Below are positions 9,202-18,545 of a stretch of DNA of 64,000 bases, in pieces. The stretch is from JANQEU01 sp965601455. GTDB taxonomy: Bacteria; Bacteroidota; Bacteroidia; Cytophagales; Cyclobacteriaceae. Made by a program: the position numbers and the translations under genes. Under the pieces are notes generated by a model. That model was not told the origin of the DNA, did not search any database, and saw only the letters and a list, made by a program, of their open reading frames with translations. Location of the stretch: positions 1,178,001-1,242,000 of the forward strand of contig OZ271831.1 in NCBI GenBank assembly GCA_965601455.1. Reading direction: 5' to 3'. How positions within the stretch are numbered: position 1 is the stretch's first letter; each line of letters begins with the position of its first letter.

Positions 9202-10383
9202 ATGAAAGCATCGATAATTCCAATCCTTCTTTTAATCTTATCGCTCAGTTCTTGCGAGCAAGGAAGCAAGGATACTACTGATACTAGTGCCGAAACTATA
9301 ACTCAGGAAGTCTTGGACTGGAATTTAATCGCTGATGTATTAATGAGCAGAATGTCATTAATGCCTGGGGAACAAGTTCTTTTGGTAGCTTCACCAGGTC
9401 GATTCAATGAACTTGTAATGGTATTGTCGGAACGCTTCGAACAATCAGGAGCAAAATATCTAGGAACCCTTAGTGTAACGGATGAACAGCCCGAGGCATG
9501 GTCTTCAGAATTCACTCGACAAATTCAAGACCTATCTGCAGATGACATGAAGGAGGCATTGAAGGTGGTTGACCTGGGAATCATGATGCCTGGACCTACT
9601 CCCATGGATCTAGCTTATGGATTGATACAGGATAACTTGAACGAGGGTATTGGCCGAACCATTCACTTTCATTGGGCCGGAGCTTATGACCTGAATGGCA
9701 ACCTTATGGAAAATGATGAAAAAGTCGATTTAGCCTATCAGACATCCTTGATAGATACGGATTATGAGGCCCTTTCAGGAAAACAACTAAATTTTGAGAC
9801 CATGCTCCGAACCAAACAGGTTCGGGTAACTACCCCGGCTGGAACGGATATAAGCTTCAATGTTGAGGATCGACCGGTAACCAGACAAGATGGAGATGCT
9901 TCAGCTACTAGAGCTGAATTGGCAGAAAATCTGATTGACAGAGAAGTAGAACTTCCAGCTGGAGCCATCAGGGTAGCACCGATTGAAGCAACAGTAAATG
10001 GTTCCATCGCATTCCCGGATGGGATGTGGAATGGGCAACCCGTTGAAGGGTTGGTGATGGAATTCAAGGAAGGAAAGCTTGTTTCTTTCAAGACAACCTC
10101 TGGAGAACAAGCAGTTCGGGCAGAATTAGATGAAGCCGGAGAGGCTGGTCGATCGTTTAGGGAGTTTGCGCTTGGATTTAACCCTACCTTGGAGATTCCC
10201 GATCAAAATCCATGGATACCCTACTATGGATATGGAGCAGGTGTAGTGCGATTGTCATTGGGAGACAATACGGAGCTTGGGGGCCAGGTGACAGGAGGGT
10301 ATGTTCGTTGGAATTTCTTTCCGGATGCCACCGTGATTGTCGGTGATGAGATTTGGGTTGAAAACGGTAAGATGATTAAATAA
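9202..10383 (+). CDS. Aminopeptidase-like lipoprotein (M29-type)
   Basis: About 393 residues. The start at 9202 is preferred over 9175 because the signal peptide begins there and ends in a lipobox (LSSC), so the protein is probably anchored in an envelope membrane. The body resembles M29-type thermophilic aminopeptidases: an N-terminal Rossmann-like half (MMPGPTPMDL region) and a C-terminal half with the fold segments RVAPIEATVNGSI, ELDEAGEAG, ELALGFNP-like FALGFNPTLE, and YGYGAGVV. It lies 64 bases upstream of hutU on the same strand and may supply amino acids from peptides for the histidine route. Active metal ligands were not fully verified, so catalysis is an inference. Confidence 0.72.
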   Translation: MKASIIPILLLILSLSSCEQGSKDTTDTSAETITQEVLDWNLIADVLMSRMSLMPGEQVLLVASPGRFNELVMVLSERFEQSGAKYLGTLSVTDEQPEAWSSEFTRQIQDLSADDMKEALKVVDLGIMMPGPTPMDLAYGLIQDNLNEGIGRTIHFHWAGAYDLNGNLMENDEKVDLAYQTSLIDTDYEALSGKQLNFETMLRTKQVRVTTPAGTDISFNVEDRPVTRQDGDASATRAELAENLIDREVELPAGAIRVAPIEATVNGSIAFPDGMWNGQPVEGLVMEFKEGKLVSFKTTSGEQAVRAELDEAGEAGRSFREFALGFNPTLEIPDQNPWIPYYGYGAGVVRLSLGDNTELGGQVTGGYVRWNFFPDATVIVGDEIWVENGKMIK

Positions 10384-10447
10384 ATGTTACCAGATGTAAG
10401 GCAATGCAACAATTGAATTCCATTTCATAAACCTCGACGAGGAAATT

Positions 10448-12448
10448 ATGAGCTTTAAACAACAAATGACCCAAGGCATACCAAGTAATCTGCCGCAACC
10501 CAATGAATACGATCACAACGTCAATCATGCGCCAAAAAGAAAGGACATTCTCACATCAGAGGAGAAAAAGCTCGCATTGAGAAATGCTCTGAGGTATTTC
10601 CCCAGCTCCTGGCATAAGGAATTGGCCAGGGAGTTTCTGGAGGAGTTGAACAACTACGGTCGAATATATATGTACCGGTTTAAACCGGACTATCCCATGT
10701 TTGCGCGACCTATTTCCGAGTACCCGGCAAAATCTCAGAAAGCGGCGGCTATTATGCTGATGATTCAGAATAACCTCGATCCAGCTGTAGCGCAGCATCC
10801 GGAGGAGCTTATCACCTATGGAGGTAACGGAGCAGTTTTCCAGAACTGGGCTCAGTATCTTCTGACCATGAAATACCTTTCGGAAATGACAGACCAACAG
10901 ACATTACATATGTACAGTGGTCATCCAATGGGATTATTTCCATCGAGTGAAGATGCCCCTCGAGTAGTGGTTACAAACGGAATGATGGTCCCAAATTATT
11001 CATCACCTGATGACTGGGAACGGTATAATGCTTTAGGTGTAACCCAGTACGGTCAAATGACAGCTGGTTCTTACATGTATATTGGTCCACAGGGAATTGT
11101 ACATGGTACGACCATCACTGTGATGAATGCTTTTAGAAAAATCCTGAAGAAAGGGGAGTCATCCAGGGGTAAGATCTTCCTGACTGCTGGACTTGGTGGC
11201 ATGAGCGGTGCACAACCGAAAGCGGGAAATATTGCCAGCTGCGTTACGGTATGCGCAGAAGTAAATCCCAAGGCCGCTAAAAAGCGATTTGATCAAGGAT
11301 GGGTTGATGTTATTCTTCATGATATGGACGAACTGGTAAGTCGTGTTCGAAAGGCCAGTCAATTAGATGAAGTAGTTTCGATTGCCTTTGTGGGCAATAT
11401 CGTTGATGTGTGGGAACGTTTTGCGAAGGAGGAGATCTTCATCCATGTCGGTTCCGACCAGACTTCGCTACATATCCCATGGACTGGTGGATATTACCCG
11501 GTGGGATTGTCATATGAGGAGTCCAATAAACTGATTAGGGACAACCCCGAGTTATTCAAGAAAAAGGTTCAGGAGAGCCTACGCAGACATGCTGCTGCGA
11601 TTAATGTTCATACTGATAAGGGTACCTACTTTTTTGACTATGGGAATGCATTTCTTCTGGAAGCTTCAAGAGCTGGTGCCGATGTGTTCGCTGAAAATGG
11701 GATTGATTTCAAATATCCTTCGTACGTTCAGGATATCCTTGGGCCGATGTGTTTTGATTATGGTTTCGGGCCATTCAGGTGGGTTTGTACCTCAGGCAAT
11801 CCTGAAGATCTGGATAAAACAGATGAAATTGCTCGACAGGTCATGGCTCAAATCATGGAATCAGCACCGGAAGAGATCAGTCAGCAGATGCAGGACAATA
11901 TTACCTGGATTGAAAATGCGAAACAGAACCAATTAGTGGTCGGATCGCAGGCGAGAATTCTTTACGCTGATGCCGAAGGTAGAATCAAAATAGCAGAGGC
12001 ATTCAATGGGGCTATTGCTAAAGGAGAGATTGGCCCGGTGGTTCTCGGTCGAGATCATCATGATGTTAGTGGTACGGACTCTCCTTTTCGTGAGACATCC
12101 AATATTTATGATGGAAGCAGATTCACTGCCGATATGGCTATTCATAACGTAATTGGTGATGGTTTTCGTGGTGCTTCTTGGGTGTCTATACATAATGGTG
12201 GTGGTGTTGGTTGGGGGGAAGTGATGAATGGTGGTTTTGGTATGCTACTTGATGGGTCGAAAGAGGCTGATACTCGCTTGAGAAGAATGCTCTTTTTTGA
12301 TGTTAATAATGGAATTGCACGTCGAAGCTGGGCAAGGAATAAAGAAGCTCGTTTCGCTATTGAGCGTGAGATGAAAAGATCCCCGGATTTGAACGTTACC
12401 TTACCCAGTTTTGTGGACGACCACATCATAGATAACCTGTTACAATGA
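10448..12448 (+). CDS. hutU: Urocanate hydratase
   Basis: Second enzyme of histidine degradation, converting urocanate to 4-imidazolone-5-propionate with a tightly bound NAD+. It has 666 residues, about 110 more than the Pseudomonas-type enzyme. Recognisable parts are ITYGGNGAVFQNW, HMYSGHPMGLFPS, the NAD-binding GLGGMSGAQPKA and the active-site Cys in FRWVCTSGNP. The C-terminal part keeps GRDHHDVSGTDSPFRE and the Gly-rich HNGGGVGWGE. Its stop overlaps the hutI start as ATGA, so the two genes are translationally coupled. Confidence 0.97.
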   Translation: MSFKQQMTQGIPSNLPQPNEYDHNVNHAPKRKDILTSEEKKLALRNALRYFPSSWHKELAREFLEELNNYGRIYMYRFKPDYPMFARPISEYPAKSQKAAAIMLMIQNNLDPAVAQHPEELITYGGNGAVFQNWAQYLLTMKYLSEMTDQQTLHMYSGHPMGLFPSSEDAPRVVVTNGMMVPNYSSPDDWERYNALGVTQYGQMTAGSYMYIGPQGIVHGTTITVMNAFRKILKKGESSRGKIFLTAGLGGMSGAQPKAGNIASCVTVCAEVNPKAAKKRFDQGWVDVILHDMDELVSRVRKASQLDEVVSIAFVGNIVDVWERFAKEEIFIHVGSDQTSLHIPWTGGYYPVGLSYEESNKLIRDNPELFKKKVQESLRRHAAAINVHTDKGTYFFDYGNAFLLEASRAGADVFAENGIDFKYPSYVQDILGPMCFDYGFGPFRWVCTSGNPEDLDKTDEIARQVMAQIMESAPEEISQQMQDNITWIENAKQNQLVVGSQARILYADAEGRIKIAEAFNGAIAKGEIGPVVLGRDHHDVSGTDSPFRETSNIYDGSRFTADMAIHNVIGDGFRGASWVSIHNGGGVGWGEVMNGGFGMLLDGSKEADTRLRRMLFFDVNNGIARRSWARNKEARFAIEREMKRSPDLNVTLPSFVDDHIIDNLLQ

Positions 12449-13686
12449 AAACGCTGATCAGGAATATTAGGTCTTTATTGCAGGTAAGAGATCGATCAAT
12501 GTCATTTGTTGCCGGATCTGAAATGTCTCAATTGCCTGCTATTAATCATGCTTTTCTGCTCATTAATAACGGGCTCATCGAAAGTTTTGGGCAAATGGAC
12601 CACTGTCCCAAGGAAGGATTTGATTCTACACTTGATGCTTCAAATCGTTTTGTTCTACCGACCTGGTGTGATTCACATACTCACATCGTATATGCCGGTA
12701 ACAGGGAAAACGAGTTCGTTGATAGAATCAAAGGATTAACCTATGCTCAAATTGCTGAGAAAGGAGGAGGTATTCTGAATTCCGCAAAAGTGCTACAAAA
12801 AGTTTCAGAGGATGATCTTTATGAACAAAGTTGCATACGCGTAGAAGAGGTCATCAGTTTAGGAACCGGGGCGGTAGAAATAAAGTCTGGATATGGACTT
12901 ACACCGGAAGCAGAGCTAAAAATGTTGCGCGTTATCAAGCGCCTCCAAGAAACCTATTCGATCCCAGTAAAGGCAACCTTTCTAGCGGCTCACGCCTTGC
13001 CGACGCAGTTTGTGAATAATCGTGAAGATTACATCAAAAAGGTAATTGAAGACCTGCTGCCAAGAGTTGAAGAAGAAGAACTGGCCGATTATATCGATGT
13101 TTTTTGTGAAACTGGCTATTTCACGGTGAAAGAAATGGAGTTGATCCTTTCAGCCGGACGGAAAGCTGGTTTGGTTCCCAAAGTTCATGTTAACCAATTC
13201 TCAGCAATAGGAGGAGTTCAGGCAGCTGTTCATCTTGAAGCTTTATCAGTGGATCATCTTGAAGTACTAGACGAGGAGGACATTGACGCACTTCAAGGAT
13301 CAATGACAATGCCTGTTGCTTTACCAGGATGTTCTTATTTTCTTGGCATTCCATACACCCCGGCGAGGAAACTAATTGATGCAGGACTTCCTGTAGCCCT
13401 GGCTACCGATTATAATCCAGGTTCTGCCCCATCAGGAAATATGCATTTTACGGTATCTGCAGGTTGTATCAAGATGAAAATGATGCCAGAGGAGGCAATC
13501 AATGCGGCTACATTAAACGGTGCCTATGCGATGGGTTTGGAAAATGAAGTGGGTTCCATTTCAATAGGGAAAAGAGCTAATCTAATTATTACAAAACCCC
13601 TGAACTCATACACAATGATCCCATATTCATTTGGATCAGGTTATATTGAAAAAGTACTGATCAATGGTCAGGAAGTAACCTATTAA
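12445..13686 (+). CDS. hutI: Imidazolonepropionase
   Basis: Third enzyme of histidine degradation; a metal-dependent amidohydrolase that opens imidazolonepropionate to N-formimidoylglutamate. It has 413 residues, the normal length. The metal-binding HxH motif is His78-His80 (CDSHTHIVYAGNREN). Further ligands and substrate contacts lie in FLAAHALP, HVNQFSAIGG and LATDYNPGSAPSGN. The start codon overlaps the hutU stop, and only three bases separate its stop from hutG, so hutU-hutI-hutG read as one transcript. Confidence 0.97.
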   Translation: MKTLIRNIRSLLQVRDRSMSFVAGSEMSQLPAINHAFLLINNGLIESFGQMDHCPKEGFDSTLDASNRFVLPTWCDSHTHIVYAGNRENEFVDRIKGLTYAQIAEKGGGILNSAKVLQKVSEDDLYEQSCIRVEEVISLGTGAVEIKSGYGLTPEAELKMLRVIKRLQETYSIPVKATFLAAHALPTQFVNNREDYIKKVIEDLLPRVEEEELADYIDVFCETGYFTVKEMELILSAGRKAGLVPKVHVNQFSAIGGVQAAVHLEALSVDHLEVLDEEDIDALQGSMTMPVALPGCSYFLGIPYTPARKLIDAGLPVALATDYNPGSAPSGNMHFTVSAGCIKMKMMPEEAINAATLNGAYAMGLENEVGSISIGKRANLIITKPLNSYTMIPYSFGSGYIEKVLINGQEVTY

Positions 13687-13689
13687 AAC

Positions 13690-14634
13690 ATGGAGCAACC
13701 GTATTACAGTCCACCCAATAGGTCCATCTGGAAGGGAAGAAGCACAGATATTCCAAAAGAGTATTGGTACCAGTCGGTAATTTTCTCGGACTTAAATGCG
13801 GAAATACAGCCAAATACGGTGGCTCTGTTGGGATATGCTTGCGACGAAGGAGTTAGAAGAAATCAAGGAAGGGTCGGAGCAAAGGAAGGACCAAGTGCAA
13901 TTCGCCAGCAACTAGCTCGACAGTCTTATCATCACAAGACTATAAATGTGGTTGATTACGGAGATATAAACTGTGTTGAACAAGACTTGGAACGTTGTCA
14001 ATCTGATCTGGCGGAGGCCGTCTCCAGACTACTGAAATCAGGTTTATTCCCAATTGTTTTAGGAGGAGGACATGATGCTGCATATGGACACTACAATGGA
14101 ATTCGGAAGGTAAAAAAGGGTAAGGTTGGTGTACTTAACCTGGATGCCCATTTCGACCTGAGGCCTCTGAGGGAATTACCGAACTCGGGGACACCATTCT
14201 ATCAAATCCTTCATAGCGATGATGAAAGGGTAAGTTACTTCGTGCTTGGCATTCAACGGCAGTCCAATACTAAAGAGTTATTTGGTATCGCAGAACAACT
14301 TAATGTTGCATATATCGAAAACCGTCATTGTCATCTAGGGAATATCGATCCTATAGTTGAGCAGGTGAAGGCTTTTATTGGAAGTGTTGATCATCTCTAC
14401 CTTACCATTGATTTGGATGGCTTTTCTTCTGCCTTTGCTCCAGGTGTAAGTGCTCCTTCTCCACTAGGATTTGAACCAATGTTTGTTTTTCAGTTACTTC
14501 CCGAGATCTTCAATTCCGGAAAGGTAGTTTCATGCGACATTGTGGAACTTAATCCAATTTACGACAGGGACCATAGTTCCACTAAGCTGGCAGCAAGTTT
14601 GGTTGATAACGTTGTTGGATACGTCAATCCGTAA
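13690..14634 (+). CDS. hutG: Formimidoylglutamase (arginase family)
   Basis: Ureohydrolase-fold enzyme, 314 residues, that should hydrolyse N-formimidoylglutamate to glutamate and formamide, closing the histidine pathway in one step. The binuclear Mn site motifs are visible: GGGHDAAYGH at about 125-134, NLDAHFDLR at about 150-158 and LTIDLDGFSSAFAPGVS further on, with a closing DIVELNPIYDRD. Arginase or agmatinase would share these motifs; the position directly after hutI decides for HutG. Its last 11 bases overlap the convergent acetyltransferase gene. Confidence 0.93.
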   Translation: MEQPYYSPPNRSIWKGRSTDIPKEYWYQSVIFSDLNAEIQPNTVALLGYACDEGVRRNQGRVGAKEGPSAIRQQLARQSYHHKTINVVDYGDINCVEQDLERCQSDLAEAVSRLLKSGLFPIVLGGGHDAAYGHYNGIRKVKKGKVGVLNLDAHFDLRPLRELPNSGTPFYQILHSDDERVSYFVLGIQRQSNTKELFGIAEQLNVAYIENRHCHLGNIDPIVEQVKAFIGSVDHLYLTIDLDGFSSAFAPGVSAPSPLGFEPMFVFQLLPEIFNSGKVVSCDIVELNPIYDRDHSSTKLAASLVDNVVGYVNP

Positions 14635-15100
14635 GATCCTTTTCAAGGAATTTAGATCCTGCAATAGGATTATGTCGGTAAGCCTCTATGGGATAAAAAC
14701 CAGAATGAATGTATAGTGCAATTGCTGCTTCCATTGACGGTAGTGTATCTAGTCGCATTCTTCCATAGCCTAATTTTTTTGCTATCTGTATTGACTTTTC
14801 AAGCATCCGACCACCTACACCTTTACCCCGAAATTCTGATTTTATATACATTCTTTTCAATTCACAAGTTGAATGATCAAATTGTCTGATTCCAAAGCAA
14901 CCAATCGCTTCATTATCTTCTGATTGAACAATCACCAGTGATCCTGTTGGCTCTGAATACTGTTTTTCCAACGAATTAAGCTCTTCTGAAAAGTTCTGGA
15001 ATGCCAAATCAACATCCAATTCCTCAGCATATTCACGAAATAATTCTCCACCAATTTCAAAATCTGTTGGGGACAAAGCTTTTCTAAATGTTAGCACCAT
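14624..15100 (-). CDS. GNAT family N-acetyltransferase
   Basis: A 158-residue acetyltransferase of the GNAT fold. The acetyl-CoA pyrophosphate loop is RGKGVGGRML (motif A, Q/R-x-x-G-x-G/A). Before it comes CELKRMYIKSEFRG, a typical beta4 entry, and near the end ALYIHSGFYPI matches the beta6 region of small-molecule acetyltransferases. The gene is convergent with hutG and overlaps it by 11 bases. The substrate is unknown. Confidence 0.9.
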   Translation of the reverse strand: MVLTFRKALSPTDFEIGGELFREYAEELDVDLAFQNFSEELNSLEKQYSEPTGSLVIVQSEDNEAIGCFGIRQFDHSTCELKRMYIKSEFRGKGVGGRMLEKSIQIAKKLGYGRMRLDTLPSMEAAIALYIHSGFYPIEAYRHNPIAGSKFLEKDLTD

Positions 15101-15178
15101 AATAGATTTACTTTTCGGGATCTGCAGTCAAGAGCTCAGTATACGAATAAAGACAAACACAAGAAAAGCTCAAAACCA

Positions 15179-15853
15179 ATGAAGTCCATTCAAAGTCTAT
15201 TCTTATGTGTGTATTGCTTGTCGCTTTTCGGACAGGAAAGCTTCAATACTACCGATCTGACCATGCTAGTTCAACAGAAGAACTGGAATATTATGATGTC
15301 GTCAAAATACAGAAACATAGAGGGTAATCCTTATATGCATAAGGACTTTAGAGACGGAGAGATCTATTTTAACAACAGTGAGAATATCCTCTACCTACCT
15401 CTAAGACTGGATATTTACCGAGATCAATTAGAATTTCTTTACACCAACGTGGCCAGGACTTTTGAAGATCCTTCAATCTTCGATCGGGTTATCATTGGAG
15501 AAGATGTATTAATCTATGTCGAAAGTCCGAATCCAAAAATAGATGGCTTTGTAAAACTTTGGAATAACGAGTTTCCTGCGCTGGTCACAAAAATGCACTC
15601 GGTTTTTCTGGAGAGGGAAGATGCGATGCCTTTCGACAATGAAAAGCCCGCGCGTTTCCAAAGAGCCAATGATCGACACTTCCTATTGACTGAGAAAGGC
15701 AAAATTCAGAAAATTAAGTCTATCAAGAAGTTAATCGCTCTTTTAGGAGATAAAGAAGACGAGCTAACAAGATATGCTAAGGAAAGAAAGATCTCGGCCG
15801 TTGATGTGGAAGAAATGGTTCAGTTAGTTGAATATTTCCACAGTATCAAATAG
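15179..15853 (+). CDS. Hypothetical secreted protein
   Basis: A 224-residue unknown protein with a signal peptide ending LFGQ at about residue 20. The soluble part mixes short strands and helices, with an acidic, Lys-rich C-terminal third that looks helical (from about residue 165). It starts 78 bases from the divergent acetyltransferase gene. No family was recognised and no neighbour suggests a role. Confidence 0.7.
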   Translation: MKSIQSLFLCVYCLSLFGQESFNTTDLTMLVQQKNWNIMMSSKYRNIEGNPYMHKDFRDGEIYFNNSENILYLPLRLDIYRDQLEFLYTNVARTFEDPSIFDRVIIGEDVLIYVESPNPKIDGFVKLWNNEFPALVTKMHSVFLEREDAMPFDNEKPARFQRANDRHFLLTEKGKIQKIKSIKKLIALLGDKEDELTRYAKERKISAVDVEEMVQLVEYFHSIK

Positions 15854-16223
15854 CTATCCTGATTGTAAACGCTTTTTTTGGGAGTATTCAAAATTACATT
15901 CACATTTTAGGAAATTCCTTAAATGGAATAATTCCGAATTTTCTATTGCTTTTTGTCCCGCTTATGTAATTATTTATTAAAAAATTGAAAATTCTTAGAA
16001 TTTCATTTTATTCAATTATCATCTGATTTTCCACCCTTGAAATTCAATATTTTCAATCGCTATCCCGACCACTGAAATAATATCAGAAAACAGTCCGAGC
16101 GAGACTGAAATAGGTCATTAGTGCGCCTGTTGGCCATTTTCAATGCTAAAAGTTCTGCTCTAGTTTTAGGCTTAAGTAAACGTTTTTGTTATTTCTTAAA
16201 ACACTAATAAAGACCTAAAAGAT
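15854..16223. other. 370-base AT-rich intergenic region
   Basis: No open frame of note, RNA gene or strong hairpin was seen. There are weak inverted repeats, such as a GGAAATTCC motif followed by GGAATAATTCC near 15910-15940 and a TTGAAA/TTTCAA pair near 16037-16056. These are expected in such AT-rich DNA. A promoter for the downstream aminotransferase gene is likely here, but no good TAnnTTTG box was found. Confidence 0.5.
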
Positions 16224-17411
16224 ATGACTACCTCAAGACGCCAATTGCTGAAGAACGGACTATTATCACTGGGAGGATTGACTCTTGCGCCTCATTTGAG
16301 TGTGTCGGAATCTTGGAGAGCGCCAGTTCCATTTGACAAGAATGGAAATGCGCTATACAGTCCCTTTTTTAGAGAGTACATAGAGACACCATTCCCAGAA
16401 GCAGACAAGGCTATCTCTGCCAAGCTAAATGCCAATGAAAATCCATATGGTCCTAGCCCACTTGCGGTGAAGGCTCATCAGGAAGGAAGCTTGAAAGGTA
16501 GCCGATATGCATGGAGAGAATTATTTGAGTTAATTGATAAGATCGCGGAAAAAGAAGGGGTAAACTCGGATAATGTAATCATGGGTCCGGGATCTTCTGA
16601 TCTGCTGGAGAAGTTCGGCATGGTTTTTCATATGAATGGAGGTAATATCGTATCTGCCGATCCATCTTACATGAGTATGATTCGAGTTGCTGAATCGGTC
16701 GGTGCAGAGTGGAAAGGCATCAAACTAAAGGATGATTGGTCTCACGACTTAGATGGAATGGCGAAAGCGGTAGACAGCGATACACGCTTGGTCTACGTCT
16801 GTAACCCTAATAATCCTACTGGGAGTCTAACCAATGCAGATGAGTTACTGACTTTTTGTAAAGAGGTATCTAAGAAAGTTCCTGTTTTTGTCGATGAGGC
16901 TTACCTGGAGTTCTTACCTGACGACCAACAAAAGAGTATGGTATCCCTGGTAAGCGAAGGATACGATGTGATTATTGCCAGAACCTTTTCCAAGGTACAT
17001 GGGATGGCTGGATTACGCGTTGGATACGCCATCGCACAGAAGGAGACTATTGAGAGAATTCAGAACATCACCCGTGGTGGCATGGGTATCACCTACCCAT
17101 CAGTCATGGCAGCAATAGCTAGTATGGATGACATTGAATTCCAAAAAGCATCACGTGATAAAAATACTGCAGCTCGGGAATATGTCTGTTCAGAGCTTGA
17201 GAAAAGAGGCTTTGACTATGTGCCTTCGGTAACCAGTTTTGTTCTGTTTCCAATCGAGATGGATGGTAAGTCTTTCTTGGCGGAAATGAAGGAGAAACAA
17301 GTTGCAGTACGTTCATTCGATATTTTCGAACAAAACTGGTGTAGGGTTAGCATGGGCACCATGGAGGAGATGAAGATTTTTGTGAATGCGATGGATACCG
17401 TGCTTAGCTAA
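16224..17411 (+). CDS. Tat-exported HisC-like PLP aminotransferase
   Basis: Class I/II PLP-dependent aminotransferase close to histidinol-phosphate aminotransferase, 395 residues. A twin-arginine signal (SRRQLLKNG at residues 4-12, then a hydrophobic stretch) is fused to the enzyme, so it should be exported folded. Core motifs are intact: NENPYGPS at 71-78, CNPNNPTG at 193-200, FVDEAYLEF, and the Schiff-base Lys257 in ARTFSKVHGMAGLRVGYA. The Tat signal argues against the cytosolic biosynthetic HisC. Another substrate outside the cytoplasm is more likely. The next gene, a permease, starts 8 bases on. Confidence 0.88.
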   Translation: MTTSRRQLLKNGLLSLGGLTLAPHLSVSESWRAPVPFDKNGNALYSPFFREYIETPFPEADKAISAKLNANENPYGPSPLAVKAHQEGSLKGSRYAWRELFELIDKIAEKEGVNSDNVIMGPGSSDLLEKFGMVFHMNGGNIVSADPSYMSMIRVAESVGAEWKGIKLKDDWSHDLDGMAKAVDSDTRLVYVCNPNNPTGSLTNADELLTFCKEVSKKVPVFVDEAYLEFLPDDQQKSMVSLVSEGYDVIIARTFSKVHGMAGLRVGYAIAQKETIERIQNITRGGMGITYPSVMAAIASMDDIEFQKASRDKNTAAREYVCSELEKRGFDYVPSVTSFVLFPIEMDGKSFLAEMKEKQVAVRSFDIFEQNWCRVSMGTMEEMKIFVNAMDTVLS

Positions 17412-17419
17412 AATTACAG

Positions 17420-18541
17420 TTGGAAAAAACGCTCAGTCTTTTACTCATCATTGGACTTGGTCTGGTACTCCAGAGCAAGGTTAAGAATCCCGAACAGCTT
17501 AAAGGGGTGAAAGTCCTGATTCTTTCTGTGGCTTTGCCAGCAACAATTTTTTCGGCATTGTTGGAGGTAAGAATCGATTTGGATCTTCTTCTTTTACCGA
17601 TTTTAGGTCTACTGATCAACGTTATGCTCATTGGAGTGTTCTACTTGACCTTCCGGTTTTTAATTCCAATTCATTCGTCTAGAAAACGCACTCTGCTAAT
17701 GCTCATGCCGTCACTGGCTCCGGGGCTATCTTGTTTTCCATTTATTTCCGAATACCTCGGTTCTGACTATCTGGCAATGGCTGCGCTGGCTGATGTGGGA
17801 AATAAAATCTTTGTGTTGATCATTCTTTACATGTTGGCAATGCATTGGTTCTATAAAAGAAACCAATCAGTCGATACAAACAATGGCGGTAGAATGAAAG
17901 AGTTGGTCATGTCGTTGGTGAAGGAGCCTATCAATATGGTGATAGTTCTTGCCTTCTTACTTCTGGCATTGGGTGTGAATATGAATACATTACCATCAGC
18001 TATCTCGTCCCTGGTTATAAGGCTAAGTACCATGATGGCACCTTTGGTATTGCTATTTATCGGAATGGCGGTAAAAATCAAGAAAAACGATGTTGGGCTT
18101 ATTTTGAGAATGCTCTCTCTCCGTTCAGGACTTGCCTTTTTTCTTAGTGCATTGCTGATGGTCACGATTCCTGGATTAACCACACCTACGATTTTGTTAT
18201 TATTCGTTTTTGCCCAGAGTTCCGCCAGTTTCTGGCCCTACGCACACATAAGTATGGTAAGTATGATGGAAAAAGATCAGGAAAAAAAGACCTTTGACAG
18301 TGACCTTGCCCTATCCATTCTAGCTCTTTCGTTACCATTTTCGACGTTCATCATACTCGGGGTGCTTTCCTTTCCTGTGGTGGCCATTACACCTATCTAT
18401 CCAATTGGTATCGGAATTATACTCACGCTTATATTCCTATATAAACCTACCAAAGAGAAAGTTAAGAGTATAATGGCTTCCAAAGAACAGGGTTTTGATA
18501 TCACCCAAAATGCAACTGGAAGTACACTTGTTGAGCGTTAA
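17420..18541 (+). CDS. AEC family permease
   Basis: Membrane permease of the auxin efflux carrier (AEC/BASS-like) family, 373 residues, with about ten hydrophobic segments in two halves. The opening LQSKVKNPEQLKGVKVLILSVALPATIFSALL is characteristic of AEC proteins, although here the segment is read only in short motifs such as LPATIFSALL. The start is TTG at 17420, eight bases after the aminotransferase stop; no nearer ATG keeps the first helix. Co-transcription with the exported aminotransferase suggests a linked amino- or keto-acid transport role, which is an inference. Confidence 0.85.
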   Translation: MEKTLSLLLIIGLGLVLQSKVKNPEQLKGVKVLILSVALPATIFSALLEVRIDLDLLLLPILGLLINVMLIGVFYLTFRFLIPIHSSRKRTLLMLMPSLAPGLSCFPFISEYLGSDYLAMAALADVGNKIFVLIILYMLAMHWFYKRNQSVDTNNGGRMKELVMSLVKEPINMVIVLAFLLLALGVNMNTLPSAISSLVIRLSTMMAPLVLLFIGMAVKIKKNDVGLILRMLSLRSGLAFFLSALLMVTIPGLTTPTILLLFVFAQSSASFWPYAHISMVSMMEKDQEKKTFDSDLALSILALSLPFSTFIILGVLSFPVVAITPIYPIGIGIILTLIFLYKPTKEKVKSIMASKEQGFDITQNATGSTLVER

Positions 18542-18545
18542 AGGC

